From an uncultured Clostridia bacterium (lineage in GTDB: Bacteria; Bacillota; Clostridia; Christensenellales; Aristaeellaceae): a stretch of 19,289 nt of DNA. The notes beneath the pieces are model-generated. The model searched no databases, had not been told where the DNA came from, and worked only from the letters and a program-made list of their open reading frames with translations. Both the position numbers and the translations under genes were made by a program. The stretch lies in the NCBI GenBank assembly GCA_946410395.1, contig CAMKAE010000016.1, positions 1 to 19,289 on the forward strand, given 5' to 3'. Shown in pieces: positions 1-6,749 of the stretch (position 1 is the first letter of the stretch; every line of letters begins with the position of its first letter).

Positions 1-425
1 GCCTCGCTGCTGTAAGGGTTCAGCAGGGCCAGCGGCGCGAGCGGCAGCGAGAGATGATTCTGCAGCTTGTTGAAGTACTCGGGCAGGTTCTCATTGTGAA
101 ACAGCAGCTGCTCATCGCCCAGCAGAGGGGAGGTAAGGATCCAGAGCGCGTCGGTTCCGCGCAGGCGCAGCGGCGTCCGGCTCGCTTTCTGGCCCGGGAC
201 GCCGACAGTCAGGTTCAGTTCAAAGACGCCGTCATCGGTCCGGGCATAGGTGCCCTCGGCCTCCAGGGCTTCCAGCAGCTCCGCCAGGGCGGCGAGGGAC
301 CGGTCCTCCGGCTCGGCCTGCATCTCCAGGCGCGCCGTCCAGGCGCAGACGCTGTCCGCGGCGGCGCCTAGGGGCAGGAGCAGGGCCAGGAACATCGCCA
401 GGGCAGTGCGGATCTTCTTTCTCAT
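1..425 (-). CDS. Secreted hypothetical protein (C-terminus cut by window edge)
   Basis: The frame opens with ATG at 425-423 and stays open to base 1, giving 141 residues before the left edge cuts it. It begins MRKKIRTALAMFLALLLP, a typical signal peptide with basic n-region, leucine-rich core and a likely cleavage after Gly-Ala-Ala-Ala (about residue 23). The mature part is leucine- and glutamate-rich with a helical stretch (about 40-56), then alternating hydrophobic residues that look like beta strands. I do not recognise the family. Its ATG overlaps the TGA of the CHAP hydrolase gene by four bases (ATGA), which argues for translational coupling and a shared envelope role. No catalytic motif is visible in the part present. 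Confidence 0.8.
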   Translation of the reverse strand, partial: MRKKIRTALAMFLALLLPLGAAADSVCAWTARLEMQAEPEDRSLAALAELLEALEAEGTYARTDDGVFELNLTVGVPGQKASRTPLRLRGTDALWILTSPLLGDEQLLFHNENLPEYFNKLQNHLSLPLAPLALLNPYSSE

Positions 426-1498
426 GGCGTTTGCTCTCCGTACCAGTCGGGGACCGCGTCCTGGGTCAGGCCATCATCCGCGTCCGGACTGTCCTCGTCC
501 TGCAGCAGGGTAAACTCTTCTTCCTCCGCTGCCTCCGGCGCAGGGCTGGAGAGCAGCGCGTCGAAATCGGTGAAGTCGTCCAGGGTGAGCTCGTCGTCCA
601 CGCTGGCGTCGTTGACTTTCCAGTTGTCCGGGTTGTCGTGCTCCAGGCGGTAGATCCGGCGGTTGATGGACGTCTGCGTGGAGATGTTGGCGATGCCGTT
701 GACCGCAATGCCGTTGGCGGCCTGATAGTCGCGGACGGCCTGGGCGGTGGCGCTGCCGTAGATCCCGTCCACCTGATCCTCGGTCAGCGCGCCCAGGCGG
801 ACCAGCTTGCGCTGGAGCTGCGCCACCTTTTCCCCGCTGTTGCCGCCGCGCAGGGTCCAGTCGCACATGTCGTGCACGGTGCCGTAGCCGAGGATCCGGC
901 TGTAGTGCAGGTCATACTCGGCCCGCTTGACGGTGGCGGGCGTGTTGCCCTCCAGGCAGTGGATCGTCACATTGCCGGCGTCGTCCCGGGTGCAGTATTC
1001 CACCATGGCCACGTGGTCGGTGTTCTCGTCGCTCGTCCAGGTGAAGAACACCCAGTCGCCGGGCTGGGGGATGTAATCGCCGGTGGTGAGGAAGTGATCC
1101 TCGCCCTTGAGCCACTGATAGCCCCAGCCCTCCAGGTTGCCCCAGCGCACCACAAAGCGGCCCTGCCGGATGAACCAGCTGCGGCCGGTGTTGGAGCCGG
1201 AATACATGGGATAGACGGTGTTCAGCAGGCCGGTCCCGTGCTGCTGATCCACCTGATCCACGCACCAGCACAGGTATTCGGCGCACCACTGGGCGTAGGG
1301 ATCGCCGGCCCATTCCCCGTATTTGGTCCAGCCGTGATCGCCCTCCTTGTAGCCCACTTCGCCGCCGGCCACCTCCAGCAGCCAGCTGACATAATCCGGC
1401 ACGGGCCTGTCCGGCTCGATGCGGGTCTGCGCCGCCAGGGCCGGATAAGCGGCAAAGGTCAGCACGCACAGGAAAAGAGCCATGAGGATTCTTTTCAC
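422..1498 (-). CDS. Secreted CHAP-domain hydrolase with peptidoglycan-binding domain
   Basis: This is a predicted exported cell-wall hydrolase (358 aa). I start it at GTG 1498, seven bases after AGGAGG; the ATG further upstream would put extra residues in front of a clean signal peptide (VKRILMALFLCVLTFAAYPA, about 1-23). Residues about 36-205 form a CHAP domain: the nucleophile candidate is Cys72 in QWCAEYLCWC, the histidine is His162 in DHVAMVEY after PGDWVFF, and the third polar residue is probably in EGN (183-185). CHAP enzymes cleave peptide or amide bonds in peptidoglycan. Residues about 214-275 are a PG_binding_1 domain (LRGGNSGEKVAQLQ to DGIYGSATAQAV). The C-terminal tail (about 295-358) is very acidic and low in complexity. 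It lies 46 bp after vanW and overlaps the next gene by ATGA, so it is probably in one operon with them. The cleaved bond is not deducible. Confidence 0.87.
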   Translation of the reverse strand: MKRILMALFLCVLTFAAYPALAAQTRIEPDRPVPDYVSWLLEVAGGEVGYKEGDHGWTKYGEWAGDPYAQWCAEYLCWCVDQVDQQHGTGLLNTVYPMYSGSNTGRSWFIRQGRFVVRWGNLEGWGYQWLKGEDHFLTTGDYIPQPGDWVFFTWTSDENTDHVAMVEYCTRDDAGNVTIHCLEGNTPATVKRAEYDLHYSRILGYGTVHDMCDWTLRGGNSGEKVAQLQRKLVRLGALTEDQVDGIYGSATAQAVRDYQAANGIAVNGIANISTQTSINRRIYRLEHDNPDNWKVNDASVDDELTLDDFTDFDALLSSPAPEAAEEEEFTLLQDEDSPDADDGLTQDAVPDWYGEQTP

Positions 1499-1544
1499 GC
1501 GCAAGCCTCCTTTCATGGCTCTTTGATCGGGAAACAACCGGGAT

Positions 1545-2750
1545 TCAGTCCGCATTGGCCGCCAGAGGGGCGCCGTCGGTCATGTCCGCGCGGTAGACCA
1601 CCATCAGCAGCGCGCCGTCATCGGAGGAGTGGCCCTCGATGCGGATGGGGAAGCTGTAATCATTGCGGAACTTGAGGTTCAGCTGGGAGTTGCCCACGGC
1701 GGCGTCCATGCCGTGGGGGAGGTAGGTGGCGCCGCCCTCGCCGTGGGGCCTGCGGTGCAGGATGGTCACGCCAGGCAGCTGCTTGAGGGCGTTGTAGAGG
1801 GTGGAGGACACCTGGCAGGTGCCGCCGCCGTATCCGGAGGCTGCGCCGCCGCCAGAGAGCACGCCGGCGATCTTATAGCCGGTGTTCTTGTTGTAGGGTC
1901 CGACGCGCTTGTTGAAGTTGAAGGCTTCGCCCGGCTGCAGCGTGCAGGTCATCAGCTGGCTGCCGAGCTGGATGTTCCAGATGCGGTTGATGTTCTTTTC
2001 CGTCTGCGCCATGTTGTAGAACGAGGTGTAGGCGGCGATGGGGGTGTCGGCGCTCACGGCGCGATCCGTGGGGGAGACGGGAACCAGGTCCGTCAGCTCG
2101 TCCATGCGGATGTAGCCGTAGTTGCGCATGTAGATCACCACGCCCCAGCCGTCGACGATCTTCCACAGGGACAGGCGTGTGCCGGGGTTGAGCACCACAT
2201 AGGTGGCGTCTTCCTCGCTCATGGATTTGCGCACATGGCACTCGGTGGCGGCGGTGCAGACGTAGGTGCTCTTGAGCACGCCGTAGGGCGGGGTGTTCAC
2301 CGGATCCACCGGCTTGACCTCCGCGATCTTGGCGCGCTTGATATAGCCCAGCTTGCCGTTGCAGCGCGCGATGCACCAGTTGAGGCCGACGGACAGGAGC
2401 TCTGCCTTGGTGCTCCTGGACACCGAGGTCACGGTGTACTTCTTGTCCGCGATGCGCTGGGAATAGAGGCTGGTGTGATCGCTGTTGGTGGTCAGGATGA
2501 CCCGGCAGGTGTAGATCACCGGGGTGTTCTTGGTGACCTCGCTCAGGTCCATCTCATGGATGGTGGGCCCCAGCGCCGTTTCGGGCTCCTGGTCGTCGTC
2601 ATCGACGGACGCCTCTTCCTCCAGGAAGGCCTCCAGGGCGTCGCCGGTGAGGTCGTTCTCGTCCTCATCGTCCACTTCCTCGGCCAGGGCGGGCAGAGCG
2701 CAGGCCGTCAGTATCAGAATCAGCAGCGCGGACAACAGTCTTTTCAGCAT
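1545..2750 (-). CDS. VanW-family exported protein
   Basis: This encodes a 401-aa VanW-domain protein. The ATG at 2750 follows GAGAGGAG by about ten bases. The N-terminus is a signal sequence with two readings: signal peptidase I cleavage after ALPALA (about residue 23), or a lipobox LTAC with Cys17, which would make it a lipoprotein. A very acidic linker follows (about 24-58), then a region with two SH3-like stretches (about 75-150 and 160-225; inferred from length and strand pattern), then the VanW domain (about 232-390) with the conserved GGGTCQVSSTLYNAL (308-322), PGEAFNFN and LKFRNDYSFPI. VanW occurs in some vancomycin-resistance clusters but its biochemical role is unknown, and vanW alone does not indicate resistance: no ligase or VanX/Y genes are seen here. 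It has its own promoter and leads a probable operon with the CHAP hydrolase. Confidence 0.9.
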   Translation of the reverse strand: MLKRLLSALLILILTACALPALAEEVDDEDENDLTGDALEAFLEEEASVDDDDQEPETALGPTIHEMDLSEVTKNTPVIYTCRVILTTNSDHTSLYSQRIADKKYTVTSVSRSTKAELLSVGLNWCIARCNGKLGYIKRAKIAEVKPVDPVNTPPYGVLKSTYVCTAATECHVRKSMSEEDATYVVLNPGTRLSLWKIVDGWGVVIYMRNYGYIRMDELTDLVPVSPTDRAVSADTPIAAYTSFYNMAQTEKNINRIWNIQLGSQLMTCTLQPGEAFNFNKRVGPYNKNTGYKIAGVLSGGGAASGYGGGTCQVSSTLYNALKQLPGVTILHRRPHGEGGATYLPHGMDAAVGNSQLNLKFRNDYSFPIRIEGHSSDDGALLMVVYRADMTDGAPLAANAD

Positions 2751-2787
2751 GAGCGGGCAACTCCTCTCAAGAAATGAGTCAAAAAAC

Positions 2788-2816
2788 AGTATAGCACGAA
2801 GGGCAGCGGGCCGCAA
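2788..2816 (-). promoter_or_regulatory. Probable sigma-A promoter of the vanW operon
   Basis: On the minus strand TTGCGG (2816-2811) and TATACT (2793-2788) are separated by exactly 17 bases. TG at the extended -10 position (TGCTATACT) compensates for the weak -35. It lies in the 83-bp gap between the DUF951 stop and the vanW start. A short hairpin, GCCGC-AAGG-GCGGC (2810-2823), overlaps the -35 but has no T-run, so I do not call it a terminator. Confidence 0.7.
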
Positions 2817-2833
2817 GGGCGGCGGTTCTTTAT

Positions 2834-3052
2834 TTACAAAGCGGCAGGGGGTTCCGGGGCAGGTCCCTGGGAGATCAGCTTTTTCCGGCGCTTCAAAAAG
2901 GTATCCCGGTCCATCATCACGATGCGTCCGCAGCCGCTGCAGCGGATCTTGATGTCCGCGCCGATGCGGGTCACGGTCCACTCGCTGGAGCCGCAGGGGT
3001 GCTGCTTGCGGGTCTGCACCACGTCCCCGATCCGGATCTCTTCCACGGCCAC
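2834..3052 (-). CDS. DUF951 family protein
   Basis: This is a 72-aa basic cytoplasmic protein of the DUF951 family, which is widespread in Bacillota and has no assigned function. Family features are clear: IRIGDVVQTRKQHPCGSSEW near the N-terminus, then GADIKIRCSGCGR with a CxxC pair (Cys38, Cys41), and a DxFLKRRKKL segment near the end. Cys20 with the CxxC pair could bind a metal (inference). I start at GTG 3052, eight bases after GGAGG; a longer ORF upstream runs through the promoter and is not credible. It is transcribed divergently from murI. Its short alanine/proline-rich tail (SQGPAPEPPAAL) is probably disordered. Confidence 0.85.
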   Translation of the reverse strand: MAVEEIRIGDVVQTRKQHPCGSSEWTVTRIGADIKIRCSGCGRIVMMDRDTFLKRRKKLISQGPAPEPPAAL

Positions 3053-3079
3053 GCCGCTCACCTCCCGATAATCGGGTTT

Positions 3080-3108
3080 ATCATACCACGAATCGACAGG
3101 GCTTGCAA
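3080..3108 (-). promoter_or_regulatory. Probable sigma-A promoter of the DUF951 gene
   Basis: On the minus strand TTGCAA (3108-3103) and TATGAT (3085-3080) are 17 bases apart, with an extended TGG before the -10. The palindrome CCCGATAATCGGG (3064-3076) sits at the expected transcription start, next to the ribosome binding site. The -35 lies two bases from the divergent murI -35. Confidence 0.75.
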
Positions 3109-3110
3109 GC
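3101..3110. repeat. 10-bp palindrome between divergent -35 boxes
   Basis: GCTTGCAAGC reads the same on both strands. It contains the whole -35 of the DUF951 promoter and abuts the murI -35 (3111-3116). The position suits an operator for both promoters, but a chance palindrome cannot be excluded. Confidence 0.4.
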
Positions 3111-3139
3111 TTGAAATATAGGAAGAAACAGCGTATAAT
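3111..3139 (+). promoter_or_regulatory. murI: Sigma-A promoter of murI
   Basis: TTGAAA (3111-3116), a 17-base spacer and a perfect TATAAT (3134-3139) precede murI by about 30 bp. This is among the strongest promoter matches in the window. Confidence 0.85.
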
Positions 3140-3168
3140 GCAGCGGAGGACACAAGGGGGTGAGGGCG

Positions 3169-3930
3169 ATGGCATCCGAAAGGCCAGTGGGGGTCTTTGA
3201 CAGCGGCGCGGGGGGCATCAGCGTCCTGGCGGCCCTGCTGCGGGAGCTGCCCCATGAGGATTTCCTGTATTTCGGCGACACGGCCAACGCGCCCTATGGG
3301 ACAAAGACGGCGGAGGCCGTGCTGACGCTTGCGGAGAGCGTGTTTGACCGGCTACTGAGCAGGGGCGCCAAGGCGGTGGTGATCGCCTGCAACACCGCCA
3401 CCGCGGCCGCGGCGGCCTCGCTGCGCGCCGCGCACCCGGATTACCCGATCATCGGCATGGAGCCGGCGCTCAAGCCCGCGTCCCAGCTGCGCCACGGCGG
3501 GACCGTGCTGGTGCTGGGAACGCCCATGACCCTGCGTCTGGAAAAGTTCCAGCGCCTGATGGAGCACTACGGCGAGGGCGCGATCCCGCTGCCCTGCCCG
3601 GGGCTGATGGAGCTGGTGGAGCAGATGGACTTTGCCGGTGCGCGCGCCTATCTCGCGCAGGTGCTCTCTCCCTGGCGCAGGGAGCCGCCGGACGCAGTGG
3701 TGCTGGGCTGCACGCATTATGTGTTTCTGCGGCCGGTGCTCGCGGAACTGCTGCCGCCGTCCACGGCCGTCGTCGACGGCAACGCGGGCACGGCCCGGCA
3801 GCTGCGCCGGGTACTGACCCAGCGGGATCTGCTGAACGCGCAGGAATCGCATGGCACCTGGAAGCTGGAGACCAGCGGGGACGCACAGGCGCTGGCCCTG
3901 ATGGAGCGGCTGCTGGCCATCGCGCCCTGA
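3169..3930 (+). CDS. murI: Glutamate racemase
   Basis: MurI interconverts L- and D-glutamate in the cytoplasm and supplies D-Glu for peptidoglycan precursors. The 253-aa product has the family length. Two-base catalysis residues are visible: Cys74 in VIACNTATAA and Cys181 in LGCTHYVFLRP, with Asp11 (VFDSGAGGISVL) and His183 as partners; DTANAPYGTKT (37-47) is the other signature. ATG 3169 follows AAGGGGGTGA closely. An in-frame GTG at 3160, nine bases after GGAGGA, is a possible alternative that adds three residues. It has its own promoter, diverges from the DUF951 gene and ends at a hairpin shared with rpsU. A lone gene with a strong promoter fits an essential housekeeping function. Confidence 0.96.
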   Translation: MASERPVGVFDSGAGGISVLAALLRELPHEDFLYFGDTANAPYGTKTAEAVLTLAESVFDRLLSRGAKAVVIACNTATAAAAASLRAAHPDYPIIGMEPALKPASQLRHGGTVLVLGTPMTLRLEKFQRLMEHYGEGAIPLPCPGLMELVEQMDFAGARAYLAQVLSPWRREPPDAVVLGCTHYVFLRPVLAELLPPSTAVVDGNAGTARQLRRVLTQRDLLNAQESHGTWKLETSGDAQALALMERLLAIAP

Positions 3931-3950
3931 CGGATTCAGGCAAGCAAAAA

Positions 3951-3972
3951 CCCTTTCCTAGGCGGGAAAGGG
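3951..3972. terminator. Bidirectional terminator between murI and rpsU
   Basis: A perfect 8-bp stem, CCCTTTCC (3951-3958) with GGAAAGGG (3965-3972), encloses a 6-base loop. On the minus strand it is followed directly by TTTTT (3950-3946), a classic intrinsic terminator for rpsU. On the plus strand TTTCTTTT (3975-3982) follows after two bases, serving murI. Confidence 0.9.
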
Positions 3973-3989
3973 CGTTTCTTTTGGCGTTA

Positions 3990-4163
3990 TTACCACTTGC
4001 GCTTGCGGGCGGCCTCAGCCTTCTTCTTGCGCTTGACGCTGGGCTTTTCGTAATGCTCGCGCTTCCTGACTTCCTGGATGACGCCGGCGCGGGCGCACTG
4101 CCGCTTAAAGCGCTTCAGCGCGCTCTCCAGGGACTCGTTCTCGCGTACACGAACCTCAGACAC
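3990..4163 (-). CDS. rpsU: 30S ribosomal protein bS21
   Basis: The 57-aa product is bS21, a small basic 30S protein on the platform near the anti-Shine-Dalgarno region of 16S rRNA. The family pattern is plain: VRENESLESALKRFKRQC, then the arginine/lysine-rich end EHYEKPSVKRKKKAEAARKRKW. GTG 4163 is chosen because AGAGGAGG lies eight bases upstream; the in-frame ATG upstream has no such site. Two consecutive stops (TAATAA) end it, followed by the terminator shared with murI. It sits after prmA-rsmE-mtaB-HIT, a common Bacillota order, but has its own strong promoter and so can be made independently of that operon. Confidence 0.96.
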   Translation of the reverse strand: MSEVRVRENESLESALKRFKRQCARAGVIQEVRKREHYEKPSVKRKKKAEAARKRKW

Positions 4164-4237
4164 TTGATATCCCTCCTCTCGCACATCCTGCCTTGACTCT
4201 GGCCGGCAAGACGGACGGTGGGCAAAACCGTAGGGGT

Positions 4238-4266
4238 ATTATAGCGCGAATGCCCATATCCGTCAA
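4238..4266 (-). promoter_or_regulatory. rpsU: Strong sigma-A promoter of rpsU
   Basis: On the minus strand TTGACG (4266-4261), 17 bases and a perfect TATAAT (4243-4238) stand about 75 bp before the GTG. The leader would be about 65-70 nt. The 160-bp gap between the HIT gene and rpsU holds this promoter and the AT-tracts described separately; I see no clear T-run terminator after the HIT gene. Confidence 0.88.
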
Positions 4267-4305
4267 GCGGAAAATTGCGGAAAAATTGCGAGGTGTCACA
4301 TTTTT
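4267..4305 (-). promoter_or_regulatory. Possible UP element / phased A-tracts upstream of rpsU
   Basis: Directly upstream of the rpsU -35 lie AAAATT (4271-4276), AAAAATT (4281-4287) and TTTTT (4301-4305), embedded in the repeat GCGGAAAATT / GCGGAAAAATT. Their centres are about 10.5 and 19.5 bp apart, close to one and two helical turns. This looks like an UP element or a static bend, unusual in such GC-rich DNA. The function is inferred. Confidence 0.45.
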
Positions 4306-4323
4306 GCAATCGTGACGCGGGTT

Positions 4324-4665
4324 TCAGCCCATCTTGTCGGTCATTTTTCCGCCGCCCAGCACGTGGAAATGCAGGTGCTTCACACTCTGGCAGGCGTCGT
4401 CGCCGCAGTTGGAGACCACCCGGAAGCCGCCGGTCAGGCCCTCCTGTGCGGCGACCTTCGCGCAGGCGCGCAGACACGCGGCCAGCACGGCGTCTGAGGC
4501 CTCGTCCGCCGCGGACAGCCCGGTCAGGTGCTGACGCGGCACCACCAGCACATGGGTGGGCATCATGGGGTTGATGTCCCGGAAGGCATAGGTCAGCTCG
4601 TCCTCGTAAACCTTGGTGGAGGGAATTTCGCCGGCAATGATCTTGCAGAACAGGCAGTCGCTCAT
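4324..4665 (-). CDS. hinT: HIT-family nucleotide hydrolase/transferase (HinT-like)
   Basis: This 113-aa protein belongs to the histidine triad superfamily, HINT branch; such dimers hydrolyse nucleoside phosphoramidates and aminoacyl-adenylates. The triad is HLHFHVLGG (His97, His99, His101), with His99 the expected nucleophile. N-terminal CLFCKII (Cys4, Cys7) is the zinc-binding variant, probably together with a histidine near 46 and His97. Substrate-pocket hallmarks AFRDINPMMPTHVLVVPRQH (27-46) are intact. ATG 4665 lies seven bases after AAGAAGGAG. It follows mtaB by 28 bp and is the last gene of the coaE-to-HIT run. The physiological substrate in bacteria is uncertain. Confidence 0.94.
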   Translation of the reverse strand: MSDCLFCKIIAGEIPSTKVYEDELTYAFRDINPMMPTHVLVVPRQHLTGLSAADEASDAVLAACLRACAKVAAQEGLTGGFRVVSNCGDDACQSVKHLHFHVLGGGKMTDKMG

Positions 4666-4693
4666 TTTTCTTCTCCTTCTTTCTGTCTGGTAT

Positions 4694-6004
4694 TTATGTG
4701 TTCGGGCCGGTTTCGGGGATGCCGGTCATGCCGTCGGCGTCCGGATCCCGGAGGCATACGGGGATGATCGCGCCCTGGCTCAGGCCCGGGGCGTCGGGGA
4801 CACGGACGGGAATGTATTCCGGGGTGTACCCGTGCCAGAAGCCGTCCCGGCAGACCTCCAGCAGGACCTCGGCCGTGCGGCCGATCCACCGCTGCTCCCA
4901 GCGGCGTGCGGTCTCCTCGCCGACGGCGATGAGCTCCCGGACGCGGGCTTCCTTTTCGGTCCGGGTGAGCTGGCCGGGCATGACGGCGGCCGGCGTGCCC
5001 TCCCGCGGCGAGTAGGGGAAGACGTGGATGCGGGCAAAGCCCACTTCTCGGATGACGTCGCAGGTTTCGCGGAACTCCGCCTCCGTCTCCCCGGGGAAGC
5101 CGGTGAGGATGTCCGTGGTCAGCGCAGCGTCCGGCCAGACACTGCGGATGTTGGCCACGGCGTCCCGGTACATGCGCATGTTGTAGCGCCGGGCCATGCG
5201 CCGCAGCACGCTGTCGCTGCCGGACTGAAGGGCCAGGTGAAACTGCGGGCAGAGGCCGGGAACATCCCGCAGGGCCTCGGCAAAGGCGGCCGTGGCCACA
5301 GTGGGCTCCAGACTGCCCAGGCGGATGCGCCGGATGCCCGGCACTGCGGCGGCCCGGATCCCGTCGAGCAGGGAAATGCTGTCCCCGAGGTCCCGGCCGT
5401 AGCTGGTCAGGTGGATGCCGGTGAGCACGAGCTCCGGGAAGCCGGCCTGCGCGAGGGCCAGGGCTTCCGCCGTGATGTCCTCCGGCCGCCTGCTGCGGAT
5501 GGGACCCCGCACGCTGGGGATGATGCAGTAGGTGCAGCGGTTGCCGCAGCCCTCCTGGATTTTCATCACGGCCCGGGTGTGCTCCTCCTGGCTGCGGATG
5601 GTCATGGGCTCATAGCGCAGGCTTTCGCCCAGGGGCTCCACGGCGCACAGGGGCTTGCCGGTCGCCAGCACCCGCTCCGCCAGCTCCACGACCTCCATGC
5701 GCCGCTGGGTGCCGAGGATCAGGCCCGCGCCGGTTTCCAGCAGGGCCTCCGCTTTGCGCTGGGCCAGGCAGCCGCAGAGGATCAGCAGGCTGTCGGGGTG
5801 CTCCCGGCGCACCCGCCGGGCCAGCTGCAGGGACTTCTTGTCGCCGACACCGGTGACGGTGCAGGTGTTGATCACATAGATGCCCGCGTCGCCGTCAAAG
5901 GGGACCGCCCGGTACCCGGCGCTGCGGAAGCGCTCGAGCATGGCCTGGGAGTCGTATTGGTTCACCTTGCAGCCCAGGGTGAAGAAGGCGACGGATCTAT
6001 CCAC
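4694..6004 (-). CDS. mtaB: tRNA (t6A37) methylthiotransferase MtaB
   Basis: MtaB is a radical-SAM enzyme that converts t6A37 to ms2t6A in tRNAs reading ANN codons. The 436-aa product has the full architecture: N-terminal UPF0004 domain with three cluster cysteines (Cys12 in TLGCKVNQYDS, Cys48 in NTCTV, Cys79 in CGCLAQR), radical-SAM motif GCGNRCTYC (Cys153, 157, 160) and a C-terminal TRAM domain (about 370-425). NTCTVTGVGDKKS and IIPSVRGPIRSR favour MtaB over MiaB or RimO. I choose GTG 6004, nine bases after GGAGG, which overlaps the rsmE stop by eight bases; another GTG at 6025 would add seven residues but has no comparable site. It sits in the prmA-rsmE-mtaB block of translation-modifying genes. 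Confidence 0.94.
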   Translation of the reverse strand: MDRSVAFFTLGCKVNQYDSQAMLERFRSAGYRAVPFDGDAGIYVINTCTVTGVGDKKSLQLARRVRREHPDSLLILCGCLAQRKAEALLETGAGLILGTQRRMEVVELAERVLATGKPLCAVEPLGESLRYEPMTIRSQEEHTRAVMKIQEGCGNRCTYCIIPSVRGPIRSRRPEDITAEALALAQAGFPELVLTGIHLTSYGRDLGDSISLLDGIRAAAVPGIRRIRLGSLEPTVATAAFAEALRDVPGLCPQFHLALQSGSDSVLRRMARRYNMRMYRDAVANIRSVWPDAALTTDILTGFPGETEAEFRETCDVIREVGFARIHVFPYSPREGTPAAVMPGQLTRTEKEARVRELIAVGEETARRWEQRWIGRTAEVLLEVCRDGFWHGYTPEYIPVRVPDAPGLSQGAIIPVCLRDPDADGMTGIPETGPNT

Positions 6005-6749
6005 GGGGCATCGCCTCCATTTCACCGTACAGGGCCATCAGCACGGACAGGGCGGCCAGACCGGCGGTCTCGGTCCGCAGGATCCGGGGGCCCAGGGTCA
6101 CCGGCAGCGCGCCGCTCTCCCGCAGCAGGGCGATCTCGGCGGGGTCGATGCCGCCCTCGGGGCCGATGACCAGCGCGATGCTGCGCGCTTGCGGGTGCTG
6201 TGCGTGAAACCCGGTCAGGCTGAGATTGTCGGCTTCCTCCCAGGGCACCAGCACCGCGTCGTGATCCGAGAGCATCCCGGCCAGGCGGGAGAGGGGGCAG
6301 GGGAGGGCGACCGCGGGCTCCTCACTCCGGCCGGACTGCTTGCAGGCCTCCCGGGCGATCCGCTGCCAGCGCTCCCGCTTCTTTTCGCCGTCCGCGGCCG
6401 AAAGCCGGACCACACTGCGCTGCATGGCCACGGGCACGATGCCCGACACGCCGAGCTCCACGGCCTTCTGGATGATCAGCTCCATCTTGTCGCCCTTGGG
6501 CAGCCCCTGAAAGAGCGTGACCCGCAGGGCGGGCTCGGTGGCGGGGAGAAGTGTCCCGGCGCGCAGCACGGCGCGGTCCGCGTCGGCGAACGCAACCTCG
6601 GCCTGCCAGCGCCGGCCGCCGCAGATCAGCTGCGCGGGATCGCCGGCCTTCAGGCGCAGCACCTGGGTCAGATGGCGCGATTCCTCCGAGGAAAGCGCTA
6701 CCTCTGCGCCGGGCGTGACGGAAGCGGCGTCCGCATAGAAACGGTGCAT
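5997..6749 (-). CDS. rsmE: 16S rRNA m3U1498 methyltransferase
   Basis: RsmE methylates N3 of U1498 in 16S rRNA using AdoMet. The 250-aa protein has the N-terminal PUA-like domain (about 1-70; HRFYAD, SSEESRHLTQVLRLKAGD) and the C-terminal SPOUT domain with a trefoil knot: QGLPKGDKMELIIQKAVELGV (81-101), VIGPEGGI (194-201) and LGPRILRTETAGLAAL (219-234), which form the AdoMet pocket. ATG 6749 shares its A with the prmA stop (TGATG) and lies eight bases after GAGGAGG, so the two are coupled. It overlaps mtaB by eight bases. No key element is missing. Confidence 0.96.
   Translation of the reverse strand: MHRFYADAASVTPGAEVALSSEESRHLTQVLRLKAGDPAQLICGGRRWQAEVAFADADRAVLRAGTLLPATEPALRVTLFQGLPKGDKMELIIQKAVELGVSGIVPVAMQRSVVRLSAADGEKKRERWQRIAREACKQSGRSEEPAVALPCPLSRLAGMLSDHDAVLVPWEEADNLSLTGFHAQHPQARSIALVIGPEGGIDPAEIALLRESGALPVTLGPRILRTETAGLAALSVLMALYGEMEAMPRG

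Noticed and set aside
431..1675. Open frame of 414 codons antisense to the CHAP hydrolase
   Set aside because: It is composed largely of Val, Gly, Ala and His and crosses from one real gene into another; no domain is recognisable.
1545..2750. Vancomycin-resistance operon
   Set aside because: Only a VanW-domain gene is present. There is no D-Ala-D-Lac or D-Ala-D-Ser ligase, VanX/VanY-type dipeptidase or VanRS pair nearby, and VanW is common in Clostridia without resistance.
2810..2823. Terminator hairpin after the DUF951 gene
   Set aside because: The 5-bp stem GCCGC/GCGGC has no following T-run and overlaps the vanW -35, so a promoter reading is better.
4290..4323. Intrinsic terminator after the HIT gene
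   Set aside because: GTCAC/GTGAC and ATTGC/GCAAT pairings are only five bp with long loops. They are not convincing, and the region is better explained as upstream DNA of the rpsU promoter.
4613..6169. Open frame of 518 codons antisense to mtaB
   Set aside because: MtaB shows all cluster cysteines and the TRAM domain. The antisense product is low-complexity Ala/Gly/His-rich.
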